Shown here piece by piece: positions 26,793 to 34,736 of a DNA stretch of 64,000 bases. Position 1 is the stretch's first letter; each line of letters starts with the position of its first letter. Origin of the DNA: Deltaproteobacteria bacterium GWB2_55_19 (lineage in GTDB: Bacteria; Desulfobacterota; GWC2-55-46); contig MGPQ01000009.1 in assembly GCA_001797465.1 (NCBI GenBank), forward strand, positions 1-64,000, read 5' to 3'. The notes beneath the pieces were generated by a model. That model did not search any database and had not been told where the DNA came from. It saw only the letters and a program-made list of their open reading frames with translations. The position numbers and the translations under genes were made by a program.

Positions 26793-27962
26793 CTACTTCT
26801 GCGCGGCTACGACCTTCTCTGCCGCCTCGTCCATCTTTTCAGCGGTTATAATGTTCAGGCCGGATTCCGCCAAAAGTTTTCTCCCCTGATCGACGTTCGT
26901 GCCCTGCAATCTTACGACGAGCGGGACCTTTATCCCGACTTCCTTTGCCGCCGCGATGATCCCTTCGGCGATGATGTCGCATCTCATGATGCCGCCGAAG
27001 ATGTTCACGAGCACGGCCTTTACCTTCTCGTCCGACATGATGAGCTTGAAGGCGGCGGTGACCTGTTCCTTATTGGCGCCGCCGCCCACATCGAGGAAGT
27101 TCGCCGGGAACCCGCCGGAGAGCTTTATCATGTCCATCGTCGCCATGGCGAGGCCCGCGCCGTTGACCATACAGCCGATCGTGCCGTCGAGCGCGACGTA
27201 GTTGAGATTAAAGCGCGAGGCCGCGACCTCTTTCGGGTCCTCCTCGTCTAAGTCCCTCATCCCCTCTATGTCCTTGTGCCTGAATAGGGCGTTGTCGTCA
27301 AACGACATCTTGGCGTCTAACGCGATGATGTCTCCGCCCTTTGTTACGACGAGCGGGTTTATCTCCGCCATCGAGCAGTCGGACGCGACGAAGGCGTTAT
27401 AGAGCGCGGTCATGAACTTTACGGCCTTGTTGACGAGCGTCTTATCAATACCCAGCCCGAAGGCGAGCTTCCTCGCCTGGAAGGCCTGGAGACCGACCGC
27501 AGGGTCTATGAACTCTTTAAGTATCTTCTCAGGGGACCGCTCGGCGACCTCTTCTATCTCAACGCCGCCCTCGGACGACGCCATAATCGCCACCCTCTGC
27601 GTGGACCTGTCCACGACAAAGCCGAGGTAGAGCTCTCTCTCGATTCCACAACCCTCCTCGACATAGACCTTCTTCACTTCCTTGCCCTGCGGCCCGGTCT
27701 GGTGGGTTACGAGGGTTTTCCCCAGGAGCTCTCTCGCGATGTTCGCCGCCTCGTCCTTTGATTTGGCGAGCTTCACGCCGCCAGCCTTGCCCCTGCCGCC
27801 TGCGTGTATCTGCGCCTTGACGACGCAGACGCCGTTGCCCTCGGCCAGGAACTCCCTTGCCGCCTCTTCGGCCTCCGCGGGCGTGAACGCAATTTTCCCT
27901 TTGGGCACCGCCACCCCGTACTTGGCAAGTATCTGCTTTGCCTGGTACTCATGGATGTTCAT
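26793..27962 (-). CDS. sucC: Succinyl-CoA synthetase beta subunit
   Basis: A 389-residue ATP-grasp subunit starting [17 protein letters not shown], with [35 protein letters not shown] and [10 protein letters not shown]. The start at 27962 has GGAGG nine bases upstream; the 24 codons of open frame before it are not supported. It pairs with sucD. Position between the frd-like pair and kor places it at the succinate-to-succinyl-CoA step of the block. Confidence 0.96.
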   Translation of the reverse strand: MNIHEYQAKQILAKYGVAVPKGKIAFTPAEAEEAAREFLAEGNGVCVVKAQIHAGGRGKAGGVKLAKSKDEAANIARELLGKTLVTHQTGPQGKEVKKVYVEEGCGIERELYLGFVVDRSTQRVAIMASSEGGVEIEEVAERSPEKILKEFIDPAVGLQAFQARKLAFGLGIDKTLVNKAVKFMTALYNAFVASDCSMAEINPLVVTKGGDIIALDAKMSFDDNALFRHKDIEGMRDLDEEDPKEVAASRFNLNYVALDGTIGCMVNGAGLAMATMDMIKLSGGFPANFLDVGGGANKEQVTAAFKLIMSDEKVKAVLVNIFGGIMRCDIIAEGIIAAAKEVGIKVPLVVRLQGTNVDQGRKLLAESGLNIITAEKMDEAAEKVVAAQK

Positions 27963-28102
27963 TAAGAAGACCTCCGAAAAAATATTTTTCAGCCGCTTAT
28001 TAAAAACAGGGCGCCGCGAAGAGGAGCGCTCCAAAAAAGCCCCTCAAGGCCGCGGCCCCCCTGAATTTGCGCATACCCTGAGAGCGCCCTTGGGCGGAAA
28101 AA

Positions 28103-28135
28103 GAAAAAAAAGGCGGAAGCGAACGCTTCCGCCTT
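28103..28135 (-). terminator. Intrinsic terminator after the frdA-like gene
   Basis: On the minus strand AAGGCGGAAGCG and its inverse with a two-base loop form a 12-bp stem followed by eight T. It lies ten bases past the stop at 28145, so the Hdr/Flx/Frd transcript probably ends here and sucCD has its own promoter in 27963-28100. Confidence 0.88.
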
Positions 28136-28144
28136 CAAAAAAGA

Positions 28145-29794
28145 CTAAACTATCTGCCTCGCCTTGACGTGGTCCGGCGCGTAGTCGGGTAGCAGTATCG
28201 GGCTCACGCCCGTGGACCTTATCCCGGCCGCTTCTATTTCCTTATTGAAGTCCTCGACATGCTTAAGGCTCAACGGAGAGCCCGTCTTCGCGGACTTGGC
28301 GTACTCCGCGGCTTTGAGCCCCGCGCGCCTGCCGAAGACGAGGACGTCCAGGAGCGAGTTGCCCATGAGCCTGTTCCTGCCGTGTACGCCTCCGGCGACC
28401 TCTCCGGCGGAAAATAACCCGTCTATGCCTGTCCTCGACCACTCGTCTATCTGAATGCCGCCGTTCTGGTAGTGGAGCGTCGGATATATGAGCATCGGGA
28501 CCCTGCTTATGTCTATGTCGTATCTCTTGAACTGTATGTACTTGGCAGGGAGCTCCTTCCTGACCGTACCCTCTCCGTGGAGGAGGTCTATCATGGGGGA
28601 ATCGAGCCACACGCCGAACCTGCCGGTCGGCGTGACGACGCCCTTGCCTATGTCGAGGCACTCCCTTATGACGCAGGCGGATTCAACATCCCTCGGCTCA
28701 AGCGGGAAGCAGAACTGCTCGCCGTCGACGTTAAGGAGCTGGGCGCCCAAGCCCCTTACCTTTTCAGTTATAAGCAGGCCGACGTTCTGCTCCGGGAATA
28801 TCGCGCCAGTCGGGTGGTACTGGGTGGAGTCGAGGTCCTGCAACTTCGCCCCTGCCCTGTAAGCCATGACTATGCCGTCGGCTGTCGCGCCGTAGTGGTT
28901 CGTCGTGGGGAAGCCCTGTATGTGGAGGCGTCCGAAGCCGCCGGTCGCAACTACCACGGCCTTTGCGCGGACGACATAATATTCCTTTGTCTCCAGGTTA
29001 TAGAGGACCGCGCCAGCGGCCTTGCCTGCGGAGTCGAGTATGAGCTCTACCGCTGGAGAGAACTCAAGCATCTTTATGTCGTTGTCGCGGTTCCGCGCCT
29101 CATCCCTCAAGACCCTCATTATCTCCGCGCCGGTCATGTCCCCGGACGAGTGCATCCTCTTCCTGCAGGTGCCTCCGCCGTGCCTGACCTTCATCCTGCC
29201 CGAGGGGGCCTTGTCGAACATCATGCCTAAGTCTTCGAGCCAGTTTATGATAAGGGGCGCGTCGTTCGTGAGCGCCGCGGCGAGCGCAGGCGCGTTGGAA
29301 AAATGCCCGCCTCCGATGACGTCGAGGTAATGGAAATAAGGGGAATCCCCCTCCTGGGTCGCGCCCTGTATGCCGCCCTCGGCCATGACGGTGTTGGAGT
29401 CCCCGTGCCTGAGCTTCGTCGAGACCAGCACCTTGAGCCCGAGCTCCTGCGCGACGAGCGCCGCGGCCGTGCCCGCGCCTCCGGCGCCTATGACGAGGAG
29501 GTCTGTCTCGTAGTCGGCCTTCTTAAGGTCCACGGCCTTTGTGTTGAGGCGAGACCTGGACTCTATGAGGGAGGCGACCTCCTCCGGGAGCTCCATCCCC
29601 TTATTAGGGCCTATGAGGAGCTTCCTCCTGCCGTCGCTCTTGTAGTCGGGGTGGTATTTTTTCAGCCACTGTTGCCTCTGCTCCATGGTGAGCGCGGGGA
29701 AGTGCTCGCCCTTGCGGGCTTTTTCCATCCTCGCCGGCCTGGTCGCCTCGGCCTTTTTTATCAGTTCAGAGAGAACCGTCGTATATCCGCTCAT
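28145..29794 (-). CDS. Soluble fumarate reductase/succinate dehydrogenase flavoprotein, TfrA-like
   Basis: A 549-residue second flavoprotein of the SdhA/FrdA family. About 90 extra N-terminal residues precede the FAD fold (VIGAGGAGTAAA at 101-112). At the place where SdhA has the FAD-linking histidine the sequence is GDSNTVMAEGG, with Asn134, so FAD should be non-covalent, as in thiol:fumarate reductase and L-aspartate oxidase. Substrate residues remain: QYHPTGA, TEKVRGLGA, EPRDV, HYQNGG and GRNRLMGNSLL. With the iron-sulfur gene upstream and no membrane anchor, it suggests a soluble fumarate reductase fed by the adjacent Hdr-Flx genes. GGAGG precedes the ATG. Confidence 0.85.
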   Translation of the reverse strand: MSGYTTVLSELIKKAEATRPARMEKARKGEHFPALTMEQRQQWLKKYHPDYKSDGRRKLLIGPNKGMELPEEVASLIESRSRLNTKAVDLKKADYETDLLVIGAGGAGTAAALVAQELGLKVLVSTKLRHGDSNTVMAEGGIQGATQEGDSPYFHYLDVIGGGHFSNAPALAAALTNDAPLIINWLEDLGMMFDKAPSGRMKVRHGGGTCRKRMHSSGDMTGAEIMRVLRDEARNRDNDIKMLEFSPAVELILDSAGKAAGAVLYNLETKEYYVVRAKAVVVATGGFGRLHIQGFPTTNHYGATADGIVMAYRAGAKLQDLDSTQYHPTGAIFPEQNVGLLITEKVRGLGAQLLNVDGEQFCFPLEPRDVESACVIRECLDIGKGVVTPTGRFGVWLDSPMIDLLHGEGTVRKELPAKYIQFKRYDIDISRVPMLIYPTLHYQNGGIQIDEWSRTGIDGLFSAGEVAGGVHGRNRLMGNSLLDVLVFGRRAGLKAAEYAKSAKTGSPLSLKHVEDFNKEIEAAGIRSTGVSPILLPDYAPDHVKARQIV

Positions 29795-29916
29795 ATCTCC
29801 TCCACTCTATCTCAGAGCGTCAACGACTCTGTGTTCTGACGCTCTGAATGACAACCAGCTACTGTTGTGTTGTATAAAAACCGCTTCTTTATAATATCTG
29901 TTGCTAAAGAATTTAT

Positions 29917-30038
29917 CAGGTTGCTCAAAAAGCTCCAGATGCGAGGCGTCGAGAAGCGAGGAACGAGGCGTACTTTTCTGTACGCCGCAGGACAGAGCGC
30001 CGAAGACAACGAAGCAGGTGGACTTTTTGAGCGGCCTG
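29917..30038 (-). repeat. Stop-codon palindrome family B, copy 3 (between frdB-like and frdA-like)
   Basis: The outer arms are CAGGTTGCTCAAAAAG and CTTTTTGAGCGGCCTG; the inner hairpin is GGCGTAC/GTACGCC. The right arm ends at 30038 and the stop codon TAG of the iron-sulfur gene is 30039-30041. About 120 bases separate its left end from the next start. Confidence 0.88.
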
Positions 30039-30824
30039 CTAAAGGTTCTTCGTATCCTTCGGCATCCACTTGCCCGCCTCGGCCAGGTCCGGCTCCCTCT
30101 CGCGCTCGACGTAGAGCTTCTTTACGTCCTCCTGCTTCATGGACATGAGCTCGTCGAGCATCTTTTCGTACTTGCCGCTCCTTACCTCGTCGACCCTCTT
30201 TTTCACATGCGCGGCCTTGGGGAGGATGTACTTGCCGTAGACCCTTCTCACAAACATCGCGGCCGTGAACTGGGATATCTGGGCAGGGCACCTGGAGGCG
30301 CAGAGCCCGCACATGACGCAGTCGAAGCTCTTTATCGCCGCGCCTTTAAGGTCGCCCCTCTTCATGAGGGCGATGTAGTCCATTACGTCTATGTCCATTG
30401 GGCAGGTCCTGGTGCAGGTGCCGCACCCGACGCACTTGAATACCTCGGGGTAGAGCCTGCGGAGTTCCTCGTGGGGCGCGGACTGCATCTTCTCAAGGTC
30501 GTAGCCGGGCCTGTTCGCCGGGAAGAACGGCAGTTGCATGATAATCATGTTCGGCTCGGCTACGGTCTGGCAGGCGAGCCCGGAGCGGAGCCTGTAATCT
30601 CCTATAAAGCGGTAGAACGTGCCGCACGCGCCGCAGATGCCGCCCCTGCAACCGCACCCGCGCACGTAGGAATATCCCGCGTACTCGACGGCCTTCATGA
30701 TGGTCAGCGTCTCAGGCACGACGTACTCGCGCCCCATGATGTATATGGGGATCATCTTCGCGCCTTCGGGCGGGATGGTCTTGTCGCCGGTAGCGAGCGT
30801 CTTTAGTTTTTTCTCTTCTGCCAT
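30039..30824 (-). CDS. Iron-sulfur subunit of the soluble fumarate-reductase-like pair (FrdB/TfrB-like)
   Basis: This 261-residue protein has a [2Fe-2S] ferredoxin domain with Cys57, 59, 64, 67 and 85. Two [4Fe-4S] loops follow: CVGCGTCTRTCP (131-142) and CVMCGLCASRCP (169-180). The domain order is that of FrdB. It lacks the C-terminal CCG domains found in TfrB of methanogens; HdrB upstream could supply that function. The last 60 residues are charged and probably helical. GGGAG precedes the ATG. Transcribed after flxA and before the flavoprotein. Confidence 0.85.
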   Translation of the reverse strand: MAEEKKLKTLATGDKTIPPEGAKMIPIYIMGREYVVPETLTIMKAVEYAGYSYVRGCGCRGGICGACGTFYRFIGDYRLRSGLACQTVAEPNMIIMQLPFFPANRPGYDLEKMQSAPHEELRRLYPEVFKCVGCGTCTRTCPMDIDVMDYIALMKRGDLKGAAIKSFDCVMCGLCASRCPAQISQFTAAMFVRRVYGKYILPKAAHVKKRVDEVRSGKYEKMLDELMSMKQEDVKKLYVEREREPDLAEAGKWMPKDTKNL

Positions 30825-30881
30825 GGCTTTCTCCCGGATTATGCTTTAGGGCTTGATAAAAGTAAATACCGTTTCATGTCT

Positions 30882-31718
30882 CTAAAAATCGTTGTACATC
30901 TTTTTTACTTCAGCGGCGGTGTATACAGGGCCTTCCTTGCAGACGTATACGTCACCTACGTTGCACCTGCCGCATTTGCCGACCCCGCACTTCATCTTGT
31001 TCTCGAGCGTCGTGTAGACGTTTTCATCCGAGAAGCCGAGCTTCTCAAGGGCCTTCAACACGAACTTTATCATGATAGGGGGCCCGCATGTGACGGCGAC
31101 GGTGTTCTCGGCTATCGGCGCGGCCTCCTCCAATACCGTCGGCACGAACCCGACCTTGCCCTGCCACTCCGGGGTCTGCCCGCCGGGGTCCACGGCCTGT
31201 ATGAGCCTGACGTCGTTCCTGTCTCCCCAGTGCTGGAGCTCGTTCTTGTACACGAGGTCCGCTACCGTCCTCGCGCCGTAGACGACCGTGATGTCGCCGA
31301 ACTCCTCGCGCCTGTCGAGGCAGTTCCATATTACGGAGCGGACCGGGGGCAACCCTATGCCGCCCGCGATGAAGACGAGGTTCTTGCCCTTCCACTCGTC
31401 GACCGGGAAGAAGTTCCCGTAAGGGCCGCGGAAACCCATGGTGTCTCCGATGGACAATTCCGAGAGCCCGCCTGTTACCCTGCCGGACTTCCTGAAGGTG
31501 CACTGTATGTAGCCCTTCCGGGTCGGGGCAGAGGCGATGCAGAAGGTCGATTCGCCGAGCCCGAAGGCCGAGTAAAGGCCGAACTGTCCGGTCTTGAAGT
31601 CGAACGTCTCGCGCAGCGCCTTGTCCTTGAAGACCAGTCTAAAGGACCTGACGTCAGGGGCCTCTTCGTATATGTCCTCGATTGTTACGAGGTGGGGGAG
31701 GTATATGTTGTTGCTCAT
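30882..31718 (-). CDS. flxA: FAD/NAD(P)H-binding oxidoreductase subunit (FlxA-like)
   Basis: A 278-residue ferredoxin-reductase-type protein. An FAD-binding domain (FKTGQFGLYSAFGLGE, then FRGPYGNFFP) leads to an NAD-binding domain (VFIAGGIGLPPVRS and VTCGPPIMIKF). A PyrK-like [2Fe-2S] loop lies at the end (MKCGVGKCGRCNVG, CKEGPV). It matches FlxA of the Desulfovibrio Flx-Hdr complex and also subunit B of anaerobic sulfite reductase. In this setting it most likely takes electrons from NADH. Upstream, a divergent family B palindrome separates it from flxB. Confidence 0.85.
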   Translation of the reverse strand: MSNNIYLPHLVTIEDIYEEAPDVRSFRLVFKDKALRETFDFKTGQFGLYSAFGLGESTFCIASAPTRKGYIQCTFRKSGRVTGGLSELSIGDTMGFRGPYGNFFPVDEWKGKNLVFIAGGIGLPPVRSVIWNCLDRREEFGDITVVYGARTVADLVYKNELQHWGDRNDVRLIQAVDPGGQTPEWQGKVGFVPTVLEEAAPIAENTVAVTCGPPIMIKFVLKALEKLGFSDENVYTTLENKMKCGVGKCGRCNVGDVYVCKEGPVYTAAEVKKMYNDF

Positions 31719-31751
31719 CTCAATACTTTCCTTAATCTAACTTATTAGCCT

Positions 31752-31876
31752 TAATTCGGCTTATAAATGCTCAGATGATAGGAAGGGCGAGGGTTGAACC
31801 GGAGCATACTTTTTAGTATGTGAGGATTCAAACCCGAAGCCCTGACAACGCAGATGGGCGTTTATAAGCCGAATTA
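31752..31876 (-). repeat. Stop-codon palindrome family B, divergent copy 5 (between flxB and flxA)
   Basis: The outer arms TAATTCGGCTTATAAA and TTTATAAGCCGAATTA are a perfect 16-bp inverted repeat that includes the flxB stop codon (31874-31876). The inner hairpin is AGCATAC...GTATGTG-like. Sequence differs from other family B copies, but CAGATG, ATACTTTTTAGTATG and GACAACGCAGATGG keep the shared layout, so base changes on one arm are matched on the other. Confidence 0.78.
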
Positions 31877-32884
31877 CCGTGAGAACTCTTCCATCACTTC
31901 TGTTATGTCCAACCGGACCGGGCAAACCCTTATGCACCTGCCGCACCCCACACACCCCTTTGAGGCGAACTTCTCGGGGTAGAAGTTGAACTTGCACATG
32001 AAGCGGTTACGCCACCTCTGGTACTGGTAGTGGCGCGGGTTATGGCCGCTCGCGTGGAGGGTGAAGGTGTCGTACTGGCACGCGTCCCAGTTTTTGCGCC
32101 TCTCTCCGGCAAATGCCGTCCCCTCGTCCGTTATGTCGAAGCAATGGCACGTGGGGCATACGAACGTGCAGGCCCCGCACCCGATGCACTTCCTCGTAAG
32201 CCGGGCCCAGACCTGGTCGTCGTAATGGCTCTTGTCTTTTAGCCTCGCGCCTACCTTATTAAGATCGATTGTCCCGATCTTCTCCGGCATAACAAGCGCC
32301 TTCGCCTTGGCGCCCCCTTCCGTGAACGCCGCCTTGTGTCTCTCGACGAACGCCTTCCCCTTTTCCGTCATAGTCTCGACGATATAATCCCCGGACTCGG
32401 TCTCAAGGAGATAAACATCCGAGCCGGTCTTTGTCTCAGGCGAGAGCCCGACCGTAGTGCAGAAACAGGCCTCATCCGCCTTTGTGCAGGCGACTGTTAT
32501 AACAACGAGCGTATCCTCCCGCTTCGTATAGAACTCGTCTATATAGTCCCAGGTGAATATCGCCCGTAAGGATGAGAGGCTCGTTGCCTCGCACGGCCGC
32601 GCGCCTAAGACGACCGTCTCGCGCGCCTCTACCTCCCTGGACTTAAGGTCAACCCCGTGCTTTTCAACCGTGAAGTCGGCTACTACCTCTGTCTGCGGGA
32701 AGACATACTCCTTGTAGGAGTTCCTCGCGAGTATGTAATCCGAGACGATATCCTCGGCCCTGGCGACGTCCTTGAAGACCACCTGCCGGGCGTCGAGCAC
32801 TGGCGCGATGAAGCGTCCGCCCTTGCCGTTGACAGAGGCTACGAGCTTCCCGAGATTCTCTTTTTTCAATATCCTGTCAGCCAT
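31874..32884 (-). CDS. flxB: Iron-sulfur subunit (FlxB-like, 4Fe-4S dicluster)
   Basis: A 336-residue protein. The N-terminal half holds ACTKADEACFCTTVG and resembles HydB/AsrA-type subunits. The C-terminal half has two [4Fe-4S] motifs, CIGCGACTFVCPTC and CVGCGRCIRVCP. Such subunits wire the flavin in FlxA to the rest of the complex. It starts 16 bases after the flxC stop. The name follows gene order relative to Flx-Hdr loci and is less certain than that of flxA. Confidence 0.75.
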   Translation of the reverse strand: MADRILKKENLGKLVASVNGKGGRFIAPVLDARQVVFKDVARAEDIVSDYILARNSYKEYVFPQTEVVADFTVEKHGVDLKSREVEARETVVLGARPCEATSLSSLRAIFTWDYIDEFYTKREDTLVVITVACTKADEACFCTTVGLSPETKTGSDVYLLETESGDYIVETMTEKGKAFVERHKAAFTEGGAKAKALVMPEKIGTIDLNKVGARLKDKSHYDDQVWARLTRKCIGCGACTFVCPTCHCFDITDEGTAFAGERRKNWDACQYDTFTLHASGHNPRHYQYQRWRNRFMCKFNFYPEKFASKGCVGCGRCIRVCPVRLDITEVMEEFSR

Positions 32885-32900
32885 ATTCCCGTTCCGGAAA

Positions 32901-33794
32901 CTATTTTATGAAGTCGTCCTTGTCGTCCGGGGAGAAGACTATCATCGGAGGATGGGTCTTCTCGTCGTATCCGGAGCGGAAGTCGAAGGCGTCCTTTACG
33001 ACCTGTATCATCTTCTGGTTCACAAGGTTCAGCGGTATGTTCACCGGGCACGCCCTCTCGCACTCGCCGCAGAATGTGCACCTTCCGACAAGGTGCATGG
33101 CGCGCGTTAAGTTCCACGAGAGGTTCCCCCTCGGGTGCGCCGAGGTCTCTATCCACTGTGGCATGTTCTTTTCAGTTATGCACCTCTCGCAGTAGCAGAG
33201 CGAGCAGACCTGCCTGCATGCGTAGCACTTGATACAGCGCGAGAACTCGTTTATCCAGAAGGCCCACTTGCCGGCCTGACCCATGGCGTCTATTGCCTTG
33301 ATCTTGTCGAATACCATGCCTGCGGGCGCCTCGGGCGGCGTGAAAGACGACTTTTCGCCAACGACGAAGTCCGCGAGATGGGGGTTTCTCACGTCGCAGT
33401 TGTGGCACTTCGTCGGCATTATCTCCGGCTTAAGCTCGCCCTTCCAGAGCTCCTGCCTGTAAACGGTGCCTTCGCAGGCCATGCCTAAGATATAGACGTC
33501 CTCCCGCTTGAACTGCGCCTCGGTTATAAGGACGACGATGTTCCTGATGTCGCAACCCTTTGCGACTATGGCTGGCCTGCCCAAAGCCTGTATATCCTTG
33601 AATTTACGCGTCAGATATATCGAGAGGTTGTTGACGCACAAGGGGTTCCATACGAGCCTGTCCACCTCTGCCGCGTCCGTTATGAAAACGGGGGAGGTCC
33701 TCGTCTTCTGCCTGTTCCAGCCATAGCCGATAACGACCTTGACCTCGCCGGACTCAAGCAGTTCTTTTGCCTTTTTTCTAAGTCTCTCTTCCAT
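32901..33794 (-). CDS. flxC: Iron-sulfur subunit (FlxC-like)
   Basis: A 297-residue protein. The N-terminal region, with MPTKCHNCDVRNP, resembles the FrhB/coenzyme F420 hydrogenase beta group. The C-terminal region has CIKCYACRQVCSLCYCERC and CTFCGECERACP, enough cysteines for two [4Fe-4S] clusters. An AGGG lies six bases before the ATG. It sits directly before flxB. The FrhB-like part may bind a flavin, which would add another electron entry point; this is inference. Confidence 0.75.
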   Translation of the reverse strand: MEERLRKKAKELLESGEVKVVIGYGWNRQKTRTSPVFITDAAEVDRLVWNPLCVNNLSIYLTRKFKDIQALGRPAIVAKGCDIRNIVVLITEAQFKREDVYILGMACEGTVYRQELWKGELKPEIMPTKCHNCDVRNPHLADFVVGEKSSFTPPEAPAGMVFDKIKAIDAMGQAGKWAFWINEFSRCIKCYACRQVCSLCYCERCITEKNMPQWIETSAHPRGNLSWNLTRAMHLVGRCTFCGECERACPVNIPLNLVNQKMIQVVKDAFDFRSGYDEKTHPPMIVFSPDDKDDFIK

Positions 33795-33877
33795 GACGCC
33801 CTTTTAAGGCCCGTTTGCCGAACCGACTTCAATATGATTTTTTCTAAATCTCATCCGGAGGGCGCTTCACCCTCCCC

Positions 33878-34096
33878 TCAATCCACCGGCACCTTGAACT
33901 TCAGACACTTGACGGACTTAAGCTGTATGTTCGCGCCGGCTTCCCTTATCCTTCTCGTTACCGCGTCTTTCAAGGCCCTTACGGTATCTTCGGAGTCAGT
34001 CCCCTTAACCTCTATCCCCGCCTCCGGACAACTCGCCTTATAAGTGCCGTCCTCTTCCTCAACCAGTACGGCGCTGACCGAGACCTCGTTAGCCAT
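33878..34096 (-). CDS. Small conserved-looking protein in the Hdr-Flx cluster
   Basis: A 72-residue protein without cysteines. Its centre, EEDGTYKASCPE (one Cys) and then GTDSEDTVRALKDAV, resembles a HicB-type partial RNase-H fold. No HicA toxin is nearby. AGGGGG precedes the ATG by eight bases and the gene lies in frame with operon spacing between flxD (15 bases) and flxC. It may be a small assembly or regulatory protein of the complex, or a stray antitoxin-like domain. Function unknown. Confidence 0.6.
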   Translation of the reverse strand: MANEVSVSAVLVEEEDGTYKASCPEAGIEVKGTDSEDTVRALKDAVTRRIREAGANIQLKSVKCLKFKVPVD

Positions 34097-34110
34097 TCCA
34101 GCGCCCCCTG

Positions 34111-34578
34111 TTATTCAGCGGCCTTTTCTTTCAGCCCCTTGTACTCCATGAAAGGCCCGAGCGCCTTTACTTCATCCGTTATCCTGTTTACGAGGTCTAC
34201 CCACTTTATCGCTTCAGAGGCCGAGACCCACGAAAAGTGGAGCCTCCTCATATCTATCCCAGTAAACTCCATGAGGTGCTTGAAACCTATCCAGCGGCGC
34301 CTTGCATGGTAATTTCCTGTCGTATAGTGACAATCGCCGGGGTGGCAACCCGAGACGAGGACCCCGTCGGCCCCGTTCTCGAAGGCCTTGATGATGAAGA
34401 GAGGGTCGATCCTCCCGGTGCACGGGAGCTTGATGATGCGGACGTTCGGCCTGTACTCCATCCTGCTCGTTCCGGCGAGGTCGGCCCCGGCGTAGGTGCA
34501 CCAGTTGCAGACAAAGGCCATTATCTTCGGCTCGAAGCCACCTTTCTGCAGAACCGTATCTTCTGTGTGTACTGACAT
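34111..34578 (-). CDS. flxD: MvhD-type [2Fe-2S] electron-transfer subunit (FlxD-like)
   Basis: A 155-residue protein of the hydrogenase iron-sulfur subunit (MvhD) family. The cysteines lie in FVCNWCTYAGADLAG, LPCTGRIDP and GCHPGDCHY, the expected [2Fe-2S] set. MvhD-like subunits join the hydrogenase, formate dehydrogenase or NADH module to HdrA. Here it lies directly after hdrA and before flxC. AAGGA precedes the ATG. Confidence 0.9.
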   Translation of the reverse strand: MSVHTEDTVLQKGGFEPKIMAFVCNWCTYAGADLAGTSRMEYRPNVRIIKLPCTGRIDPLFIIKAFENGADGVLVSGCHPGDCHYTTGNYHARRRWIGFKHLMEFTGIDMRRLHFSWVSASEAIKWVDLVNRITDEVKALGPFMEYKGLKEKAAE

Positions 34579-34614
34579 CTTAGTATCCTTGATTGATGAA
34601 AAACTCTAATTGTT

Positions 34615-34736
34615 CAGGCTACTCAAAAAGCTCCAGATGCGAGGCGTCGAGAAGCGAGGAACGAGGCGTACTTTTCTGTACGCCGCAGGACAGAGCGCCG
34701 AAGACAACGAAGCAGGTGGACTTTTTCAGCAGCCTG
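34615..34736 (-). repeat. Stop-codon palindrome family B, copy 4 (between hdrA and flxD)
   Basis: The outer arms are CAGGCTACTCAAAAAG and CTTTTTCAGCAGCCTG, with two mismatches. The interior is nearly identical to copy 3. The right arm ends at 34736 and the hdrA stop codon TAA is 34737-34739. Confidence 0.88.

Noticed and set aside
30882-32884. Anaerobic sulfite reductase subunits A and B
   Set aside because: The fold is similar, but no AsrC is present and the HdrABC-MvhD context fits Flx much better.
33878-34096. HicAB toxin-antitoxin module
   Set aside because: Only the HicB-like half could exist; no HicA-like gene is adjacent and spacing matches the Hdr-Flx operon.
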